Notes: generated by a model not told the origin, from the sequence alone. Shown: positions 25,039 to 34,154, numbered from the stretch's first letter. The stretch is 64,000 nt of DNA from JBCBTJ01 sp039818665 (GCA_039818665.1 JBCBTJ010000004.1:1-64000), one strand, 5' to 3'. A program made the numbers and translations.

Positions 25039-25788
25039 ATGAGAAAGATACTTGGAACAATGGCGGCCGCGGCGATCCTCGCGGCGTCGGCGATCGCGCA
25101 AGACGCCGAGGGCGAAGACGAAGCCGCCGCAGCCGGCGGGATCGCGCCTTTGCTTGGGCACTTTTCTTTCAAGACCGAGCAGCCTGCTGGCGTCGTCGGC
25201 GCGCTGGATGCGATGATGGCGGCCTGCGGCGGCGAGGTGCCCGCGGTGGTGTCGTTGTTCGCGGAGCAATTCAACGGCGCCGACGACACCACGCACACGG
25301 CGATCTTTTCGTATGCCGAAGCGTCCGCGGTCGAACAGACGGGAATCGTATTCCAGACTTGCGCCGGCGCGAACAGCTTCAATCAAAGCGCCAATGCGCT
25401 GTCAAAACCTACGGGGCAGTACCTTGGGCAGACCCTCTTAAGCGGAGGAAACGCCCTGATCGACCAGGCGTTCACGGTGTTCCGCCTGGAGGTCAGCGAT
25501 GAAGCCGCTTACGGCGAAGCGTTCCGGACTTTCATGGAAGCCGTGTCGGACGATCTTCCGGGGTCTTATGGCCTGGTGCGGATCATTGGCGGCGCGAGCG
25601 ACGCCGGGACGCACTACGCCTTTTTCGGAGGGCCTGATACCGCCGCCGTCCTGGCCGCGAACGACGCGATTTCCGCCGCCAACAGCGATGATCGACGGCG
25701 CTTCAATCGGAACGTGCGAGAGATCCGGCGTGTCATCGACACGAGGATCACGTATCGGGTGAAAAACTACAACGTTCCCGCTAACTAG
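25039..25788 (+). CDS. Hypothetical secreted protein
   Basis: This 249-residue protein has a clear signal peptide (KILGTMAAAAILAASAIAQ) and an acidic, Ala-rich linker after it. Two similar-looking halves, each with an AF/TF-containing strand and a helix (HFSFKTEQPAGVVGALDAMMA; FTVFRLEVSDEAAYGEAFRTF), suggest a duplicated alpha-beta fold. Two cysteines (ACGGE, TCAGA) may pair. No family is recognised. The ATG at 25039 has an optimal GGGAGGA seven bases upstream. Confidence 0.7.
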   Translation: MRKILGTMAAAAILAASAIAQDAEGEDEAAAAGGIAPLLGHFSFKTEQPAGVVGALDAMMAACGGEVPAVVSLFAEQFNGADDTTHTAIFSYAEASAVEQTGIVFQTCAGANSFNQSANALSKPTGQYLGQTLLSGGNALIDQAFTVFRLEVSDEAAYGEAFRTFMEAVSDDLPGSYGLVRIIGGASDAGTHYAFFGGPDTAAVLAANDAISAANSDDRRRFNRNVREIRRVIDTRITYRVKNYNVPAN

Positions 25789-25888
25789 AGTAACCACCGG
25801 CCAGCGATGGGAGGCCTGGGGCCCGAATGAACCGTACGATCATTCTCGCCCCAGGCTTGACTGGCTTGACGGACCCTACGGGCGGGCC

Positions 25889-26548
25889 GTGGGCGTGCTG
25901 AGGCGATGCTTCGGTTTGATCCTGGCGGTGGGGCTTGCGGCCTGCGCCAGCGCGCCGTCGGACCCGCCGCCGCCGCCGAGCCCGGGCGATTGCGTCACCC
26001 TGCGTGTCTGGTCCAATGGATTTCACACGAGCCTCGCGCTCCAAGCCGCCCATTTGCCGGAGGCCCATCCGCTGCTGGCGCTCTATCCGGAGGCGGCGTA
26101 CTTCCTGGTCGGCTGGGGCGAGCGGGACTATTTCATGGATCCGGAGCCCGGCGCCTTCGACGCGCTCGGCGCGATCCTGCCGCCCAGCCCCTCGGCGGTG
26201 CAGGTCATGGCCCATTCCGCCCCTTTGGAGGAGACGCTGTGGCGGCCGGCCCGCCTGGTTGAAGTGGCCGTCTCCGAGGCGGGCATGGCCCGGCTCGCCG
26301 GGGCGATCTCAGAGACGCTCGAGCGCGGGGCGGACGGCGCGCCGGTGGCGCTGGGCGAGGGGCGCCTCGCCGGACGGAGCCAGTTCCTCGCCGCCCGGCC
26401 AGGCTTTCATCTTTTCTATATGTGCAATCATTGGACGGCCCAGCGCCTCGCCGAAGCGGGCGTTCCCGTGCGGCCCGGCCTTTCCTTCACCGCCGGCGGC
26501 TTGCTGGGCGCGCTCGGCGACGACGCGCCGACCGCGTGTCCGCCTTAG
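25889..26548 (+). CDS. DUF2459 family lipoprotein
   Basis: The 219-residue protein starts at GTG (25889; an in-frame GTG at 25895 is an alternative) and has a lipobox (LAVGLAACAS) followed by a proline run. The domain matches DUF2459 (TIGR02117): RVWSNGFHTSLALQAAHLP, YFLVGWGERDYFMD and FHLFYMCNHWTAQRLAEAG. The family is found in envelope proteins, sometimes near urease genes, and its biochemical function is unknown. It precedes another lipoprotein gene by 90 bp in the same direction. Confidence 0.85.
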   Translation: MGVLRRCFGLILAVGLAACASAPSDPPPPPSPGDCVTLRVWSNGFHTSLALQAAHLPEAHPLLALYPEAAYFLVGWGERDYFMDPEPGAFDALGAILPPSPSAVQVMAHSAPLEETLWRPARLVEVAVSEAGMARLAGAISETLERGADGAPVALGEGRLAGRSQFLAARPGFHLFYMCNHWTAQRLAEAGVPVRPGLSFTAGGLLGALGDDAPTACPP

Positions 26549-26638
26549 GGACTTTCGGCGGACCTCAGGGGCTGGACAGGCGCCGCACGATTGGAGACAT
26601 CGTTTAGGCGCAGGACCCGACTTTTGCAGGGAGGCCGC

Positions 26639-27751
26639 ATGACCCGCTTGCTGTTTCTGGGGCTCGCATGCGTCGCCTTGGCCGCTTGCGCTGGCGGCCC
26701 GTTAGCCAGGGCGCAGGACAGCGAGGACGCCGTCATCCTCTCCCGGCTGCGGCCGGACCCGGCGTATACGGAAAAGCGCGGAGATCTTACGCGGCTCAAT
26801 TTCGACTTCGAGCTGGCGAACCGCAGCGAGGAGGACGTGGAGATCACATTTGTCGGCATGCGCGTCTACGACGCTGAGGGGCATGTGCTGACGCGGCGCT
26901 ATATGGGCGGCAACGGCTTGCCCGGGCCGATCGCCATGCTGGCTGAGGCGACCATTCCGGCCGGTGGGACGCGCTACGTCTTCAATCCATTCCCCGACCT
27001 CGCGCTCGCTGCGCCAGCAGCCAATGCGCAAGTGGTCGTCGCCTATACTGGCGGCGGCGTGCTTTATTTCGATGTGCCGTTCGAGACGCCGCCGGGCCCG
27101 GTTCTCGACCGCCCACCGCTCGACGGGGTGAGCTATGTCTATTCCGGCAACGACCTTTTCGCCCACCACCGGCGCGTATCCTTGGACAGCGAGGCGGCGC
27201 GCGGCTTGGGCATGGAACACGTCGCCCAACGCTTCGCGCTCGACTTCACTCGGCTCGATCCCAAAAGCGGGGACCTCGCTGCGAATGAGGGGGCCGCGCA
27301 ATCGGACTGGTACGGTTTCGGAGCGAAAGTCTATGCGCCGATCGCCGGTCGCGTGGTGGCCGCGCGCGCCGACATGCCGGACAATACATTCGACGAGGAC
27401 GGCCAACGGATCTTCGCCGACGGCTTCGAGATCTATGGCGAAGATCGCGGCTTGGGCAATTATCTGACGCTCGAATTGGCAGGGGGCGCGCATCTTATTC
27501 TCGCGCATTTTGTGAAGGGCACGCTCACCGCGGAGGTAGGCGACGTGGTGGATGTCGGCGCCTATCTCGGCGAGATTGGCATGTCGGGCGACACCGCCTA
27601 TCCGCATCTACATATCCAGCTGCAGGACGGGCCCGACTATATCCAGTCCAGGCCGTTGCCGATCAGTTTCGCCTGCGTCGATCTCGGAGTCCTCGACGCG
27701 GGGCCCGGCGCGGTGGACACGGGCGATTTTCTCTCACCCTGCAAGGGCTAG
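26639..27751 (+). CDS. M23-like peptidase-fold lipoprotein
   Basis: This 370-residue protein has a lipobox signal (LGLACVALAACAG). Residues 35-150 form a beta-rich domain. A lysostaphin-fold M23 domain covers about 190-340: WYGFGAKVYAPIAGRVVAA, LGNYLTLELAGGAHLILAHF, VGDVVDVGAYLGEIGMSG and YPHLHIQLQDG. The HLH motif supplying zinc ligands is present, but the usual upstream HxxxD reads RFALD, so one ligand position is not histidine. It may still act on peptidoglycan or serve as a non-catalytic activator. The stop overlaps that of the convergent neighbour in CTAG. Confidence 0.8.
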   Translation: MTRLLFLGLACVALAACAGGPLARAQDSEDAVILSRLRPDPAYTEKRGDLTRLNFDFELANRSEEDVEITFVGMRVYDAEGHVLTRRYMGGNGLPGPIAMLAEATIPAGGTRYVFNPFPDLALAAPAANAQVVVAYTGGGVLYFDVPFETPPGPVLDRPPLDGVSYVYSGNDLFAHHRRVSLDSEAARGLGMEHVAQRFALDFTRLDPKSGDLAANEGAAQSDWYGFGAKVYAPIAGRVVAARADMPDNTFDEDGQRIFADGFEIYGEDRGLGNYLTLELAGGAHLILAHFVKGTLTAEVGDVVDVGAYLGEIGMSGDTAYPHLHIQLQDGPDYIQSRPLPISFACVDLGVLDAGPGAVDTGDFLSPCKG

Positions 27752-28926
27752 ACGCTGGCGCCGTCCGCCCAAGCCACGTCCGCCACACCGACAAAGCGCG
27801 CCATGCGCTCCAGCTCGGCGTCCAGCTTGGCTTGGCGCGCGGCGGTCCAGCGCACGCCCGGCTCGGGCCAGAGGCGGAGCACGTCAAGCCGGCCGGTTTT
27901 GCGGTCGGCTTTGGCTTCGATGCGGCCGACGAAGCGGTCGCCTTCTAGGAGCGGATAGACATAGTAGCCCCACCGGCGCTTGGCGGCGGGCACGAAGATC
28001 TCGATCCGGTAGTCGAAGCCAAAGAGGCGGGCGAGGCGGTTGCGGTCGCGGCTGACAGGATCGAACGGATTGAGGAGGCGAAGGCGCGAGGTCGGCGCGG
28101 GGAGGCTCGCGAGGCGCGCCTCGATGTCCGGCGGGGCGAGGGCGGGCGACCAGCTCCTGTCCGCGCATTCAATCTCGACGGGGACGAGCTCGCCGGCGTT
28201 CGCTTCCGTCCAGGCTTTCACCTCGGCGAGGTCGGCGGCCTCCCAAAAGCGCATGATGTCGCCCGGGCCGCCGAAGGCCATCCGCTCGAGCGCGCCGCGG
28301 CAGAGCCAGTCGACCTGGGCCGCGTCGCCGCGCTCGTCTTCGAGATGTTCGGCGGGGATGCAGCGCTCGGTGAGGTCGTAGAATTTGGTGAAGCCCTCGC
28401 GGTGGGAGGTCGAGAGCTCGCCCGCATACCACATGTAATCCAGGGCGAGCTTGTGGGGCGGGCGGGTCCACATCTCGCGCTTGCCTTGGACCTTGGTGTC
28501 GAAATGCTTCGTGGAGAGCGGGCCCTCGGCCTCGATGCGGGCTTTGATTTGGGCGCGGCCGTCCTCGCCCGGCATGCCGCGATGCCATTGCCAGGCCTTG
28601 GCTTTCGCGCCCATGCGCCGGAACTGCCGCCGCCAAAGCGGGTAGAACTCCACCGGCAGGACCGAGGCGTCATGGGTGAAATGCTCGAACACCGCGCGCT
28701 CCTTGCGCAGCAGCTTATCGAGCATGGGTTCGCGATAGTTTTGGTTGCGGCTCCAAAGAATGTGGTGGTGGGCGCGGGAAATGACTTGAAGCGTGTCGAG
28801 CTGGACGAAGCCGAGCTGGCGGATGGTCTCGCGGAGGTCCAGCTTGCCCGTCGGCGTGGCGGCGAGGCCCTGGGCGGCGAGCCAAAGCCGACGGGCGTCG
28901 CGATTGGAAATGCGGAGCGCGGTCAT
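27748..28926 (-). CDS. YcaQ-type winged-helix DNA glycosylase
   Basis: The 392-residue protein matches the AlkX/YcaQ family that unhooks interstrand DNA crosslinks. The catalytic QxD motif is visible as FVQLDTLQVISRAHHHILWSR (Q42, D44). Other family segments are HDASVLPVEFYPLWRR, FDPVSRDRNRLARLFGFDY and WGYYVYPLLEGDRFVGRIEAK. Winged-helix folds are stacked along the protein. Neighbours give no functional link; it ends tail-to-tail with the M23-like gene. Confidence 0.9.
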   Translation of the reverse strand: MTALRISNRDARRLWLAAQGLAATPTGKLDLRETIRQLGFVQLDTLQVISRAHHHILWSRNQNYREPMLDKLLRKERAVFEHFTHDASVLPVEFYPLWRRQFRRMGAKAKAWQWHRGMPGEDGRAQIKARIEAEGPLSTKHFDTKVQGKREMWTRPPHKLALDYMWYAGELSTSHREGFTKFYDLTERCIPAEHLEDERGDAAQVDWLCRGALERMAFGGPGDIMRFWEAADLAEVKAWTEANAGELVPVEIECADRSWSPALAPPDIEARLASLPAPTSRLRLLNPFDPVSRDRNRLARLFGFDYRIEIFVPAAKRRWGYYVYPLLEGDRFVGRIEAKADRKTGRLDVLRLWPEPGVRWTAARQAKLDAELERMARFVGVADVAWADGASV

Positions 28927-28971
28927 GGGCGGAGACTAGCCAGCCCCGGCGCTTGAGACCATGCTGGGTGA

Positions 28972-29637
28972 ATGACCGACGCCCCCGACCTCTTCTCCAT
29001 TCTGGACCACTATATCGACGACCTCTTCGCCCCGAGCGACGAGGCGCTCGACGGCGCGCTGCGCTCGGCGCGCCAGAACGGGCTGCCGGAGATCGAAATC
29101 TCGCGTGGGCAGGGCAAGCTGCTCTATCTCTTCGCCAAGCTGATCGGGGCCAAACGCATCCTCGAGATCGGGACGCTGGGCGGTTATTCGACGATCTGGC
29201 TCGCCCGCGCTCTGCCGGAGGACGGCAAGTTGACCACGCTGGAATATGAGCCGGATTTCGCAAAGGTCGCCGAGGGCAATTTGGAACGGGCCGGTTTGGG
29301 CGATCAGGCGGAGGTCATTGTCGGGGCCGCGCTCGATACGCTGCCGCGGCTAAAGGAGCAAGGGCCGTTCGATCTCGTGTTCCTTGACGCCGATAAGATC
29401 AATTACGCGGCCTATCTCGACGCGGTGATGGACCATGTGCGGCCGGGCAGCTTGATCCTCGCCGACAATGTCATCCGCAAAGGCGCGGTGCTCGCGCCGC
29501 GGGCGGACGACGCCTCGGCGAACGGCGCGCGGGCGTTCAATAAGGCGTTGGCGGCGGACGACCGGCTGGAAGCGGTGGTGGTCCAGCAGGTCGGCGTGAA
29601 GGGCCATGACGGGCTCGCCGTCGCGCGGGTGAAATAA
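28972..29637 (+). CDS. SAM-dependent O-methyltransferase (family 3)
   Basis: This 221-residue methyltransferase of the catechol-OMT-like family shows RILEIGTLGGYSTIWLARAL (SAM glycine loop), KLTTLEYEPDFAKVAEGNL and DLVFLDADKINYAAYLD (metal-binding aspartates), and SLILADNVIRKGAV. It should use SAM and a divalent cation to methylate a small aromatic diol or similar compound; the substrate is unknown. It is separated by two bases from the TfoX-like gene, so the two are co-transcribed. Confidence 0.92.
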   Translation: MTDAPDLFSILDHYIDDLFAPSDEALDGALRSARQNGLPEIEISRGQGKLLYLFAKLIGAKRILEIGTLGGYSTIWLARALPEDGKLTTLEYEPDFAKVAEGNLERAGLGDQAEVIVGAALDTLPRLKEQGPFDLVFLDADKINYAAYLDAVMDHVRPGSLILADNVIRKGAVLAPRADDASANGARAFNKALAADDRLEAVVVQQVGVKGHDGLAVARVK

Positions 29638-29639
29638 GC

Positions 29640-30011
29640 GTGACGAAGCCGCCGGACCCGTTCCATGAGTTTGTGATCGAGCTGTTCGAGCCGCTGGGGC
29701 CTGTGCGGGTGAAGCGCATGTTCGGCGGAGCGGGGGTGTTCGCCGGCGATGTCATGTTCGCGCTGCTCGCCGAGGACGTGATCTACATCAAGACGGACGA
29801 ATCCCTGCGCGCCGATCTGGAGGCCGAGGGCAGCGAGCCTTTCCTCTATGAACGCCCCTCCGACGGGAAGAGCTTCGATATGGGCTATGTTTCGCTGCCG
29901 TCCGGCGCGATGGACGAGGCCGAAGAAGCGAGCGCCTGGGGACGGCGGGCGCTGGATGTGGCGTTGAAAGCGGCGAAGACGAAGAAACCGCGAAAGGCCA
30001 AAAAGGCTTAG
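29640..30011 (+). CDS. TfoX/Sxy N-terminal domain protein
   Basis: The 123-residue protein starts at a GTG two bases after the methyltransferase stop. It has the TfoX-N motifs VKRMFGGAGVFAGDVMFALL, DVIYIKTDE and MGYVSLPSGAMDE. The C-terminal helix-hairpin domain of full TfoX/Sxy competence regulators is missing, replaced by a Lys-rich tail. Function of such single-domain members is unknown; a role in competence is not implied. It overlaps the convergent HIT gene by four bases. Confidence 0.88.
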   Translation: MTKPPDPFHEFVIELFEPLGPVRVKRMFGGAGVFAGDVMFALLAEDVIYIKTDESLRADLEAEGSEPFLYERPSDGKSFDMGYVSLPSGAMDEAEEASAWGRRALDVALKAAKTKKPRKAKKA

Positions 30012-30442
30012 AAGGCGGCGCGGACCTTTCCCGCCAGGGCTTCCAGCTCCGCCATGTCGGCTTGGCCGCCGGCGGCGTGGCGGCCGATCGCTTCGCCTTG
30101 GTAGCCGGGGATGATGTGGAAGTGGAGGTGGAAGACAGTCTGGCCCGCTGGCGCGCCGTTGAATTGGGTGACCACGATCCCGTCGGGCTTCAGGCCGGCT
30201 TCGACGGCTTGGGCGACGGTCTGGACGCGCTGCATGTAAGGCCCGAGCTTGTCGGCGGGCATTTCGAGCAAGTTCCGCGCTTCCACGTCTTTCGGGATGA
30301 CCAGCGTGTGCCCGCGCGATTGCGGAAAAATGTCCATGAAAGCGAGGGCGACCTCGTCCTCGAAGACTTTTACGCAGGGGATCTCCCCGCGCAGCATTTT
30401 GGCGAAGATGTTGTTGGGGTCATAGGCGTCGTGGAGGGTCAC
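30008..30442 (-). CDS. HIT family nucleotide hydrolase
   Basis: This 144-residue histidine-triad protein begins TLHDAYDPNNIFAKMLRGE with the motif FHLHFHIIPGY at the active site, and VALAFMDIFPQSRGHTLVIPK in the core. Family members hydrolyse nucleoside phosphoramidates or dinucleoside polyphosphates. It belongs to the group of Hint-like proteins in bacteria. It is followed 20 bp upstream on the same strand by a FemAB-like gene and may share its transcript. Confidence 0.93.
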   Translation of the reverse strand: MTLHDAYDPNNIFAKMLRGEIPCVKVFEDEVALAFMDIFPQSRGHTLVIPKDVEARNLLEMPADKLGPYMQRVQTVAQAVEAGLKPDGIVVTQFNGAPAGQTVFHLHFHIIPGYQGEAIGRHAAGGQADMAELEALAGKVRAAF

Positions 30443-30462
30443 TGCGGCGGCTCCGGCTGGCT

Positions 30463-31626
30463 CTAGTCCGCCTTCTTAAACGGCGTCCGCGTGGCGAGGT
30501 AGTCCATATCCTGCTCCACCGCGTCGCGTTCGCGGTCGAGATAGGCGGCAACCGCGTCGCGGAGGCCCGGATGGCCGATCCAGTGGGCCGAGTGGGTGGC
30601 GACGGGGGTGTAGCCGCGGGCGAGCTTGTGGCCGCCCTGGGCGCCGGCTTCGACGTAGGTCAGGCCGCGGGCGATGGCGAAGTCGATCGCCTGGTAATAG
30701 CAGACCTCGAAATGCAGCATGGGCCGCGGATCCACCGTGCCCCAATAGCGGCCATAGAGCGTGTCCGAGCCGATGAGGTTCAGCGCTCCGGCGATGGGGT
30801 GGCCGTCGTCATAGGCGAAGACCAGGAGGAGATCCTCCGGCATGCGCTCGCCGAGCAGGGAGAAGGTCTCGCGATTGAGATAGGGCGTGCCCCATTTGCG
30901 TGAGCCGGTGTCCATGTAGAAGGCGTAGAAGGCGTCCCAATGGTCTTCGGTGATCGCGTCGCCGGTGATGTGTTCGAAGGTGAGGCCGGCCTGGGCCTTC
31001 GCGCGCTCCTTGCGGAGGTTCTTGCGCTTGGCCGAGGAGAGGGCCGCAAGGAATTCGTCGAAGGTCTCATAGCCCTCATTGCGCCAACGGAATTGCTGGT
31101 CGGTCCGGCGCAGCAGGCCGGCCTCGCCGAGCGCTTCGGCTTCGTGTGGTTCGAGGAAATTGACGTGCAGCGAGGAGACATTGTTGTCGGCGGCGATCTG
31201 GACCGCGCCGGCGAGGAGCGCGGTCTTAAGTTGGGCTTGGTCGGGGCCTGCGGGGACAAGGCGGCGCCGGCCAGTGACCGGGGTGAAGGGCACGCCGGCG
31301 AGGAGTTTCGGATAGTAGCGCCCGCCGGCCCGCTCCAGCGCATCGGCCCAGCCATGGTCGAAGACGAACTCGCCCTGGGAATGGGTCTTCGCATAGAGCG
31401 GCATGGCGGCGCGGAGGCCCCCGTCAGGGCTTTCGATCAATAGATGATAAGGCGACCAGCCCGTGCGCGGCGTCGCGGCGCCGGAGCATTCCAGCCCTTC
31501 CAGGAAATCCCATCGCAGGAACGGGTCGAAACGCTCGCCGGGCGGATTGGCGACGGCGTCCCAAGCGGCTTTGTCGACGCTCGACAGGGAGTTGCAGACG
31601 GTGATGCGGAGCGCCGTATCGTCCAT
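30463..31626 (-). CDS. FemAB/GNAT-like acyltransferase (PF04339 type)
   Basis: The 387-residue protein has a double GNAT-like fold as in peptidoglycan-recognition or FemAB-related proteins. Signature parts are FDPFLRWDFLEGLECSG, FVFDHGWADALERAGGRYYPK, SLHVNFLEPHEAEAL, SAKRKNLRKERAKA, LYGRYWGTVDPRPMLHFEVC and YVEAGAQGGHKLARGY. The start at 31626 is chosen over a much longer frame that overlaps the GDPD gene. The substrate is unknown; members are common in proteobacteria. Confidence 0.88.
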   Translation of the reverse strand: MDDTALRITVCNSLSSVDKAAWDAVANPPGERFDPFLRWDFLEGLECSGAATPRTGWSPYHLLIESPDGGLRAAMPLYAKTHSQGEFVFDHGWADALERAGGRYYPKLLAGVPFTPVTGRRRLVPAGPDQAQLKTALLAGAVQIAADNNVSSLHVNFLEPHEAEALGEAGLLRRTDQQFRWRNEGYETFDEFLAALSSAKRKNLRKERAKAQAGLTFEHITGDAITEDHWDAFYAFYMDTGSRKWGTPYLNRETFSLLGERMPEDLLLVFAYDDGHPIAGALNLIGSDTLYGRYWGTVDPRPMLHFEVCYYQAIDFAIARGLTYVEAGAQGGHKLARGYTPVATHSAHWIGHPGLRDAVAAYLDRERDAVEQDMDYLATRTPFKKAD

Positions 31627-31636
31627 GGGTCGGAGC

Positions 31637-32374
31637 TTAGCCGACCGTGCCCGGTCGCACGAGGGCGGGATCCAGATGTTCGAAAATAATCCCGTCGGCG
31701 CCGGCTTTTGCGGCGGCGAGCGTGTCTGGCTTGTCGACGGTCCAGGTGACGAGCGGGCGATCGCCGAGGTGGGGCGAGGCGCGGACATGGCCGAGATCTG
31801 AGATGTGGGGCGCCAGATAGTCGATCTGCAGCGTCCCGCTCCTCTCCAGCATCGCATCGACCGCGCCGTCGCGGACCATGAAGGCGGGCGCGACGAGCAG
31901 GCCGCGCATGACGGAGGGCGCGGCCTCGATGACCCTCTCAACGGCTCCGGCGTCGAAGCTCATAATGGCGGCGCGTCCGGCATGGGCGCTCACCAGCTCC
32001 GCGGATTTGGCGGCGAACGTATCCGGCGCGCCGTCGGTCTTCAGCTCCACCAGGACGGGGAGATGGGCGGGCCAGGCGCCGAGCGTGTCCTCCAGCGTCG
32101 GCGGCGGCGTGTCTGATCCATTGAGCTGAAGCGCTTTTATGTCGGCGTAGGTGGTCGCCGCGACGAGGCCCGTCCCATTGGTCATGCGGTCGAGCAGGGG
32201 ATCGTGGAAGATGATCGGCACGCCGTCGGCGGTGAGGCGCACGTCGAGCTCGATCCCGCAGCCGGCGTCTGCGGCCGCGGCGAACGCGGCGGGCGAGTTC
32301 TCCGGCGGGCCGTCCGGGCGCCAGAGGCCGCGATGGGCGTAGGCGAAGGCGGCGATGTCGAACCGTTCCGCCAA
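31637..32374 (-). CDS. Glycerophosphodiester phosphodiesterase
   Basis: This 245-residue GDPD-fold enzyme hydrolyses deacylated phospholipids to glycerol 3-phosphate and an alcohol. Catalytic motifs are AHRG (His14, Arg15), ENS (Glu25), GIELDVRLTADGVPIIFHDP (Glu42, Asp44, His57) and LVELKTDG. The start is a TTG three bases from the stop of the upstream RidA gene; no ATG precedes the catalytic HR. No signal peptide is present, so the enzyme is cytosolic. It lies 10 bp before the FemAB-like gene. Confidence 0.92.
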   Translation of the reverse strand: MAERFDIAAFAYAHRGLWRPDGPPENSPAAFAAAADAGCGIELDVRLTADGVPIIFHDPLLDRMTNGTGLVAATTYADIKALQLNGSDTPPPTLEDTLGAWPAHLPVLVELKTDGAPDTFAAKSAELVSAHAGRAAIMSFDAGAVERVIEAAPSVMRGLLVAPAFMVRDGAVDAMLERSGTLQIDYLAPHISDLGHVRASPHLGDRPLVTWTVDKPDTLAAAKAGADGIIFEHLDPALVRPGTVG

Positions 32375-32377
32375 GGC

Positions 32378-32836
32378 TCAAGCGATCTCGAAAACGCCGT
32401 CGACTTCCACGGCGACGCCGAGCGGCAGGGTCGGGCAGGCGACGGCGGAGCGCGCGTGCCGGCCGGCCTCGCCGAAGACCTCGACCATGAAGTCCGAGCA
32501 GCCGTTCACGACTTGGGGCAGGTCGACGAAATCGGGCGCTGCGTTGACGAAGCCGCCGAGCTTCACGACGCGGGCGATGCGCGTGAGGTCGCCGACGGCG
32601 GATTTGCATTGCGAGACGAGGTTGATCCCGCAGAGGCGCGCGGCGGCTTGGCCAGCTTCGAGGTCCATGTCTTCGCCGAGGCGTCCGGTCACCAGCCCGT
32701 CCGGCCCGACACTGACTTGGCCTGAGACATAGAGCATCGAACCGGAGATCACGAAGGGCACGTAATTGGCGACGGCTTTCATGGGCGCCGGCAATTCGAC
32801 GCCAAGCACGGCTAGGCGGTCTTCGGGCGTGGGCAT
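32378..32836 (-). CDS. RidA family protein
   Basis: The 152-residue protein belongs to the RidA/YjgF/UK114 superfamily (subgroup with YjgF_endoribonc), which mainly deaminates reactive enamine or imine intermediates. Visible motifs are GVELPAPMKAVANYVPFVISG, LYVSGQVS, AARLCGINLVSQCKSAVGDL and the trimer-region ARSAVACPTLPLGVAVEVDG. The ATG at 32836 is preferred to the upstream one, which would overlap dinB. The downstream GDPD gene follows closely, so the genes form an operon. Confidence 0.9.
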   Translation of the reverse strand: MPTPEDRLAVLGVELPAPMKAVANYVPFVISGSMLYVSGQVSVGPDGLVTGRLGEDMDLEAGQAAARLCGINLVSQCKSAVGDLTRIARVVKLGGFVNAAPDFVDLPQVVNGCSDFMVEVFGEAGRHARSAVACPTLPLGVAVEVDGVFEIA

Positions 32837-32873
32837 GGCGGTCTCCGCGGTGATCGAGCGTTGATGATGGGCC

Positions 32874-34154
32874 TTAGGACTTCTGGGCCGCATCGCGCAA
32901 CCGCTGAAGGCGCGCCGCGCGGCCCGTGACGACGGCGTCGGCGCCGAATTTCGCGCGCGCGGCGTCGGCGGCGCGTTCGGCGGCGGCCCGTTTGGCGACG
33001 CTCGGATCGACGAGATCCACCCCGTCGCCCTTGGCGGGGCTCAGCTCCGAGAGGCCGACGCCGATCAGCCGGTAGGCGGGGCCGATCTCGCGCGCCAGCA
33101 TCTGCTTAGCGGCGCGAAAGACCGTTTGGGCGAGCTGGGTCGGTTCGGGCAGCGAGACCCGGCGGGTGATGGTCTTGAAGTCGGCGCGCTTCAGTTTGAG
33201 CGTGATGACGCGGCCTTCGAGGCCCGTGGATTTGGCGCGGTCGGCCGTTCGCACGCAAGCCCGCCAGAGGCGGTCCTCCAGCGGCGCGAGGTCGCGAATG
33301 TCGGTCTCGAACGTGGTCTCGGCGGAGATGCTTTTGCGCTCGCCGCGCGGGTTCACTTTGCGCCGGTCGCGGCCGTAAGCGCGGTCGTGCAGCCAAAGTC
33401 CGGTCTCGCCATAGGCTTGGATAAGGGCTTTGGGGGGCGCGGCCTGCAAGTCGGCGATGGTGCGGTAGCCGTCGCGCAAGAGCTTCGCGGCGAATTTCGG
33501 CCCGACGCCATGCAGGAAGCCAGGCGGCTTGTCGGCGAGGAGGGCTGGCGCGTCGTCGGGGTGGAGCACGGCGAAACCGCGCGGCTTGTCCATTTCGCAG
33601 GCGGTCTTGGCGAGGAATTTGTTGGCGGACAGGCCGATCGAGACTGTGATGCCGACATCGGCTTCGATTTGCTGCGCCAAGCCCGCGAGCGAAGCGGCCG
33701 GCGGCGCGCCGTGGATGCGCTCTGTGCCGGCGAGGTCGAGATAGGCCTCGTCGATGGAGACCGGCTCGACCAGCGGCGTCAGATCGCGCATGAAGCCCCG
33801 GATGACGCCGGCGGCTTCGGAGTATTTCTCAAAGTTCGGTTTGACGACTACGGCGTCGGGACAGGCTTTGAGCGCCTTGAACATCGGCATCGCGGAGCGA
33901 ACGCCATAGAGCCGGGCGACGTAACAGCATGTGGTCACCACGCCGCGCTTGCCGCCGCCGACGATGAGCGGTTTGCCTTCGAGGCTCGGATCGTCGCGTT
34001 TCTCGATGGCGGCGTAGAACGCGTCGCAATCGACATGGGCGACGGCGAGGTCGGCGAGCGCCCTGTGCGACACGAGCCGCTCACTGCCGCAACTTGCGCA
34101 GGCGGCGGTCTCGTGCGGCGTCCAGGCCGCGCAGTCTCGGCACAGCGTCGGCAT
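32874..34154 (-). CDS. dinB: DNA polymerase IV with N-terminal Cys4 motif
   Basis: This 426-residue Y-family polymerase performs error-prone translesion synthesis. Catalytic motifs are VDCDAFYAAIEKRDDPSL and SIDEAYLDL; the thumb HhH (FLHGVGPKFAAKLL) and little finger (RKSISAETTFETDI) follow. The N-terminal 30 residues carry CRDCAAW and CASCGSE, a Cys-x2-Cys pair that probably binds zinc; similar extensions occur in alphaproteobacterial DinB. No beta-clamp motif could be placed with confidence. Start at 34154 retains the Cys4 motif. It is divergent from divK. Confidence 0.94.
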   Translation of the reverse strand: MPTLCRDCAAWTPHETAACASCGSERLVSHRALADLAVAHVDCDAFYAAIEKRDDPSLEGKPLIVGGGKRGVVTTCCYVARLYGVRSAMPMFKALKACPDAVVVKPNFEKYSEAAGVIRGFMRDLTPLVEPVSIDEAYLDLAGTERIHGAPPAASLAGLAQQIEADVGITVSIGLSANKFLAKTACEMDKPRGFAVLHPDDAPALLADKPPGFLHGVGPKFAAKLLRDGYRTIADLQAAPPKALIQAYGETGLWLHDRAYGRDRRKVNPRGERKSISAETTFETDIRDLAPLEDRLWRACVRTADRAKSTGLEGRVITLKLKRADFKTITRRVSLPEPTQLAQTVFRAAKQMLAREIGPAYRLIGVGLSELSPAKGDGVDLVDPSVAKRAAAERAADAARAKFGADAVVTGRAARLQRLRDAAQKS

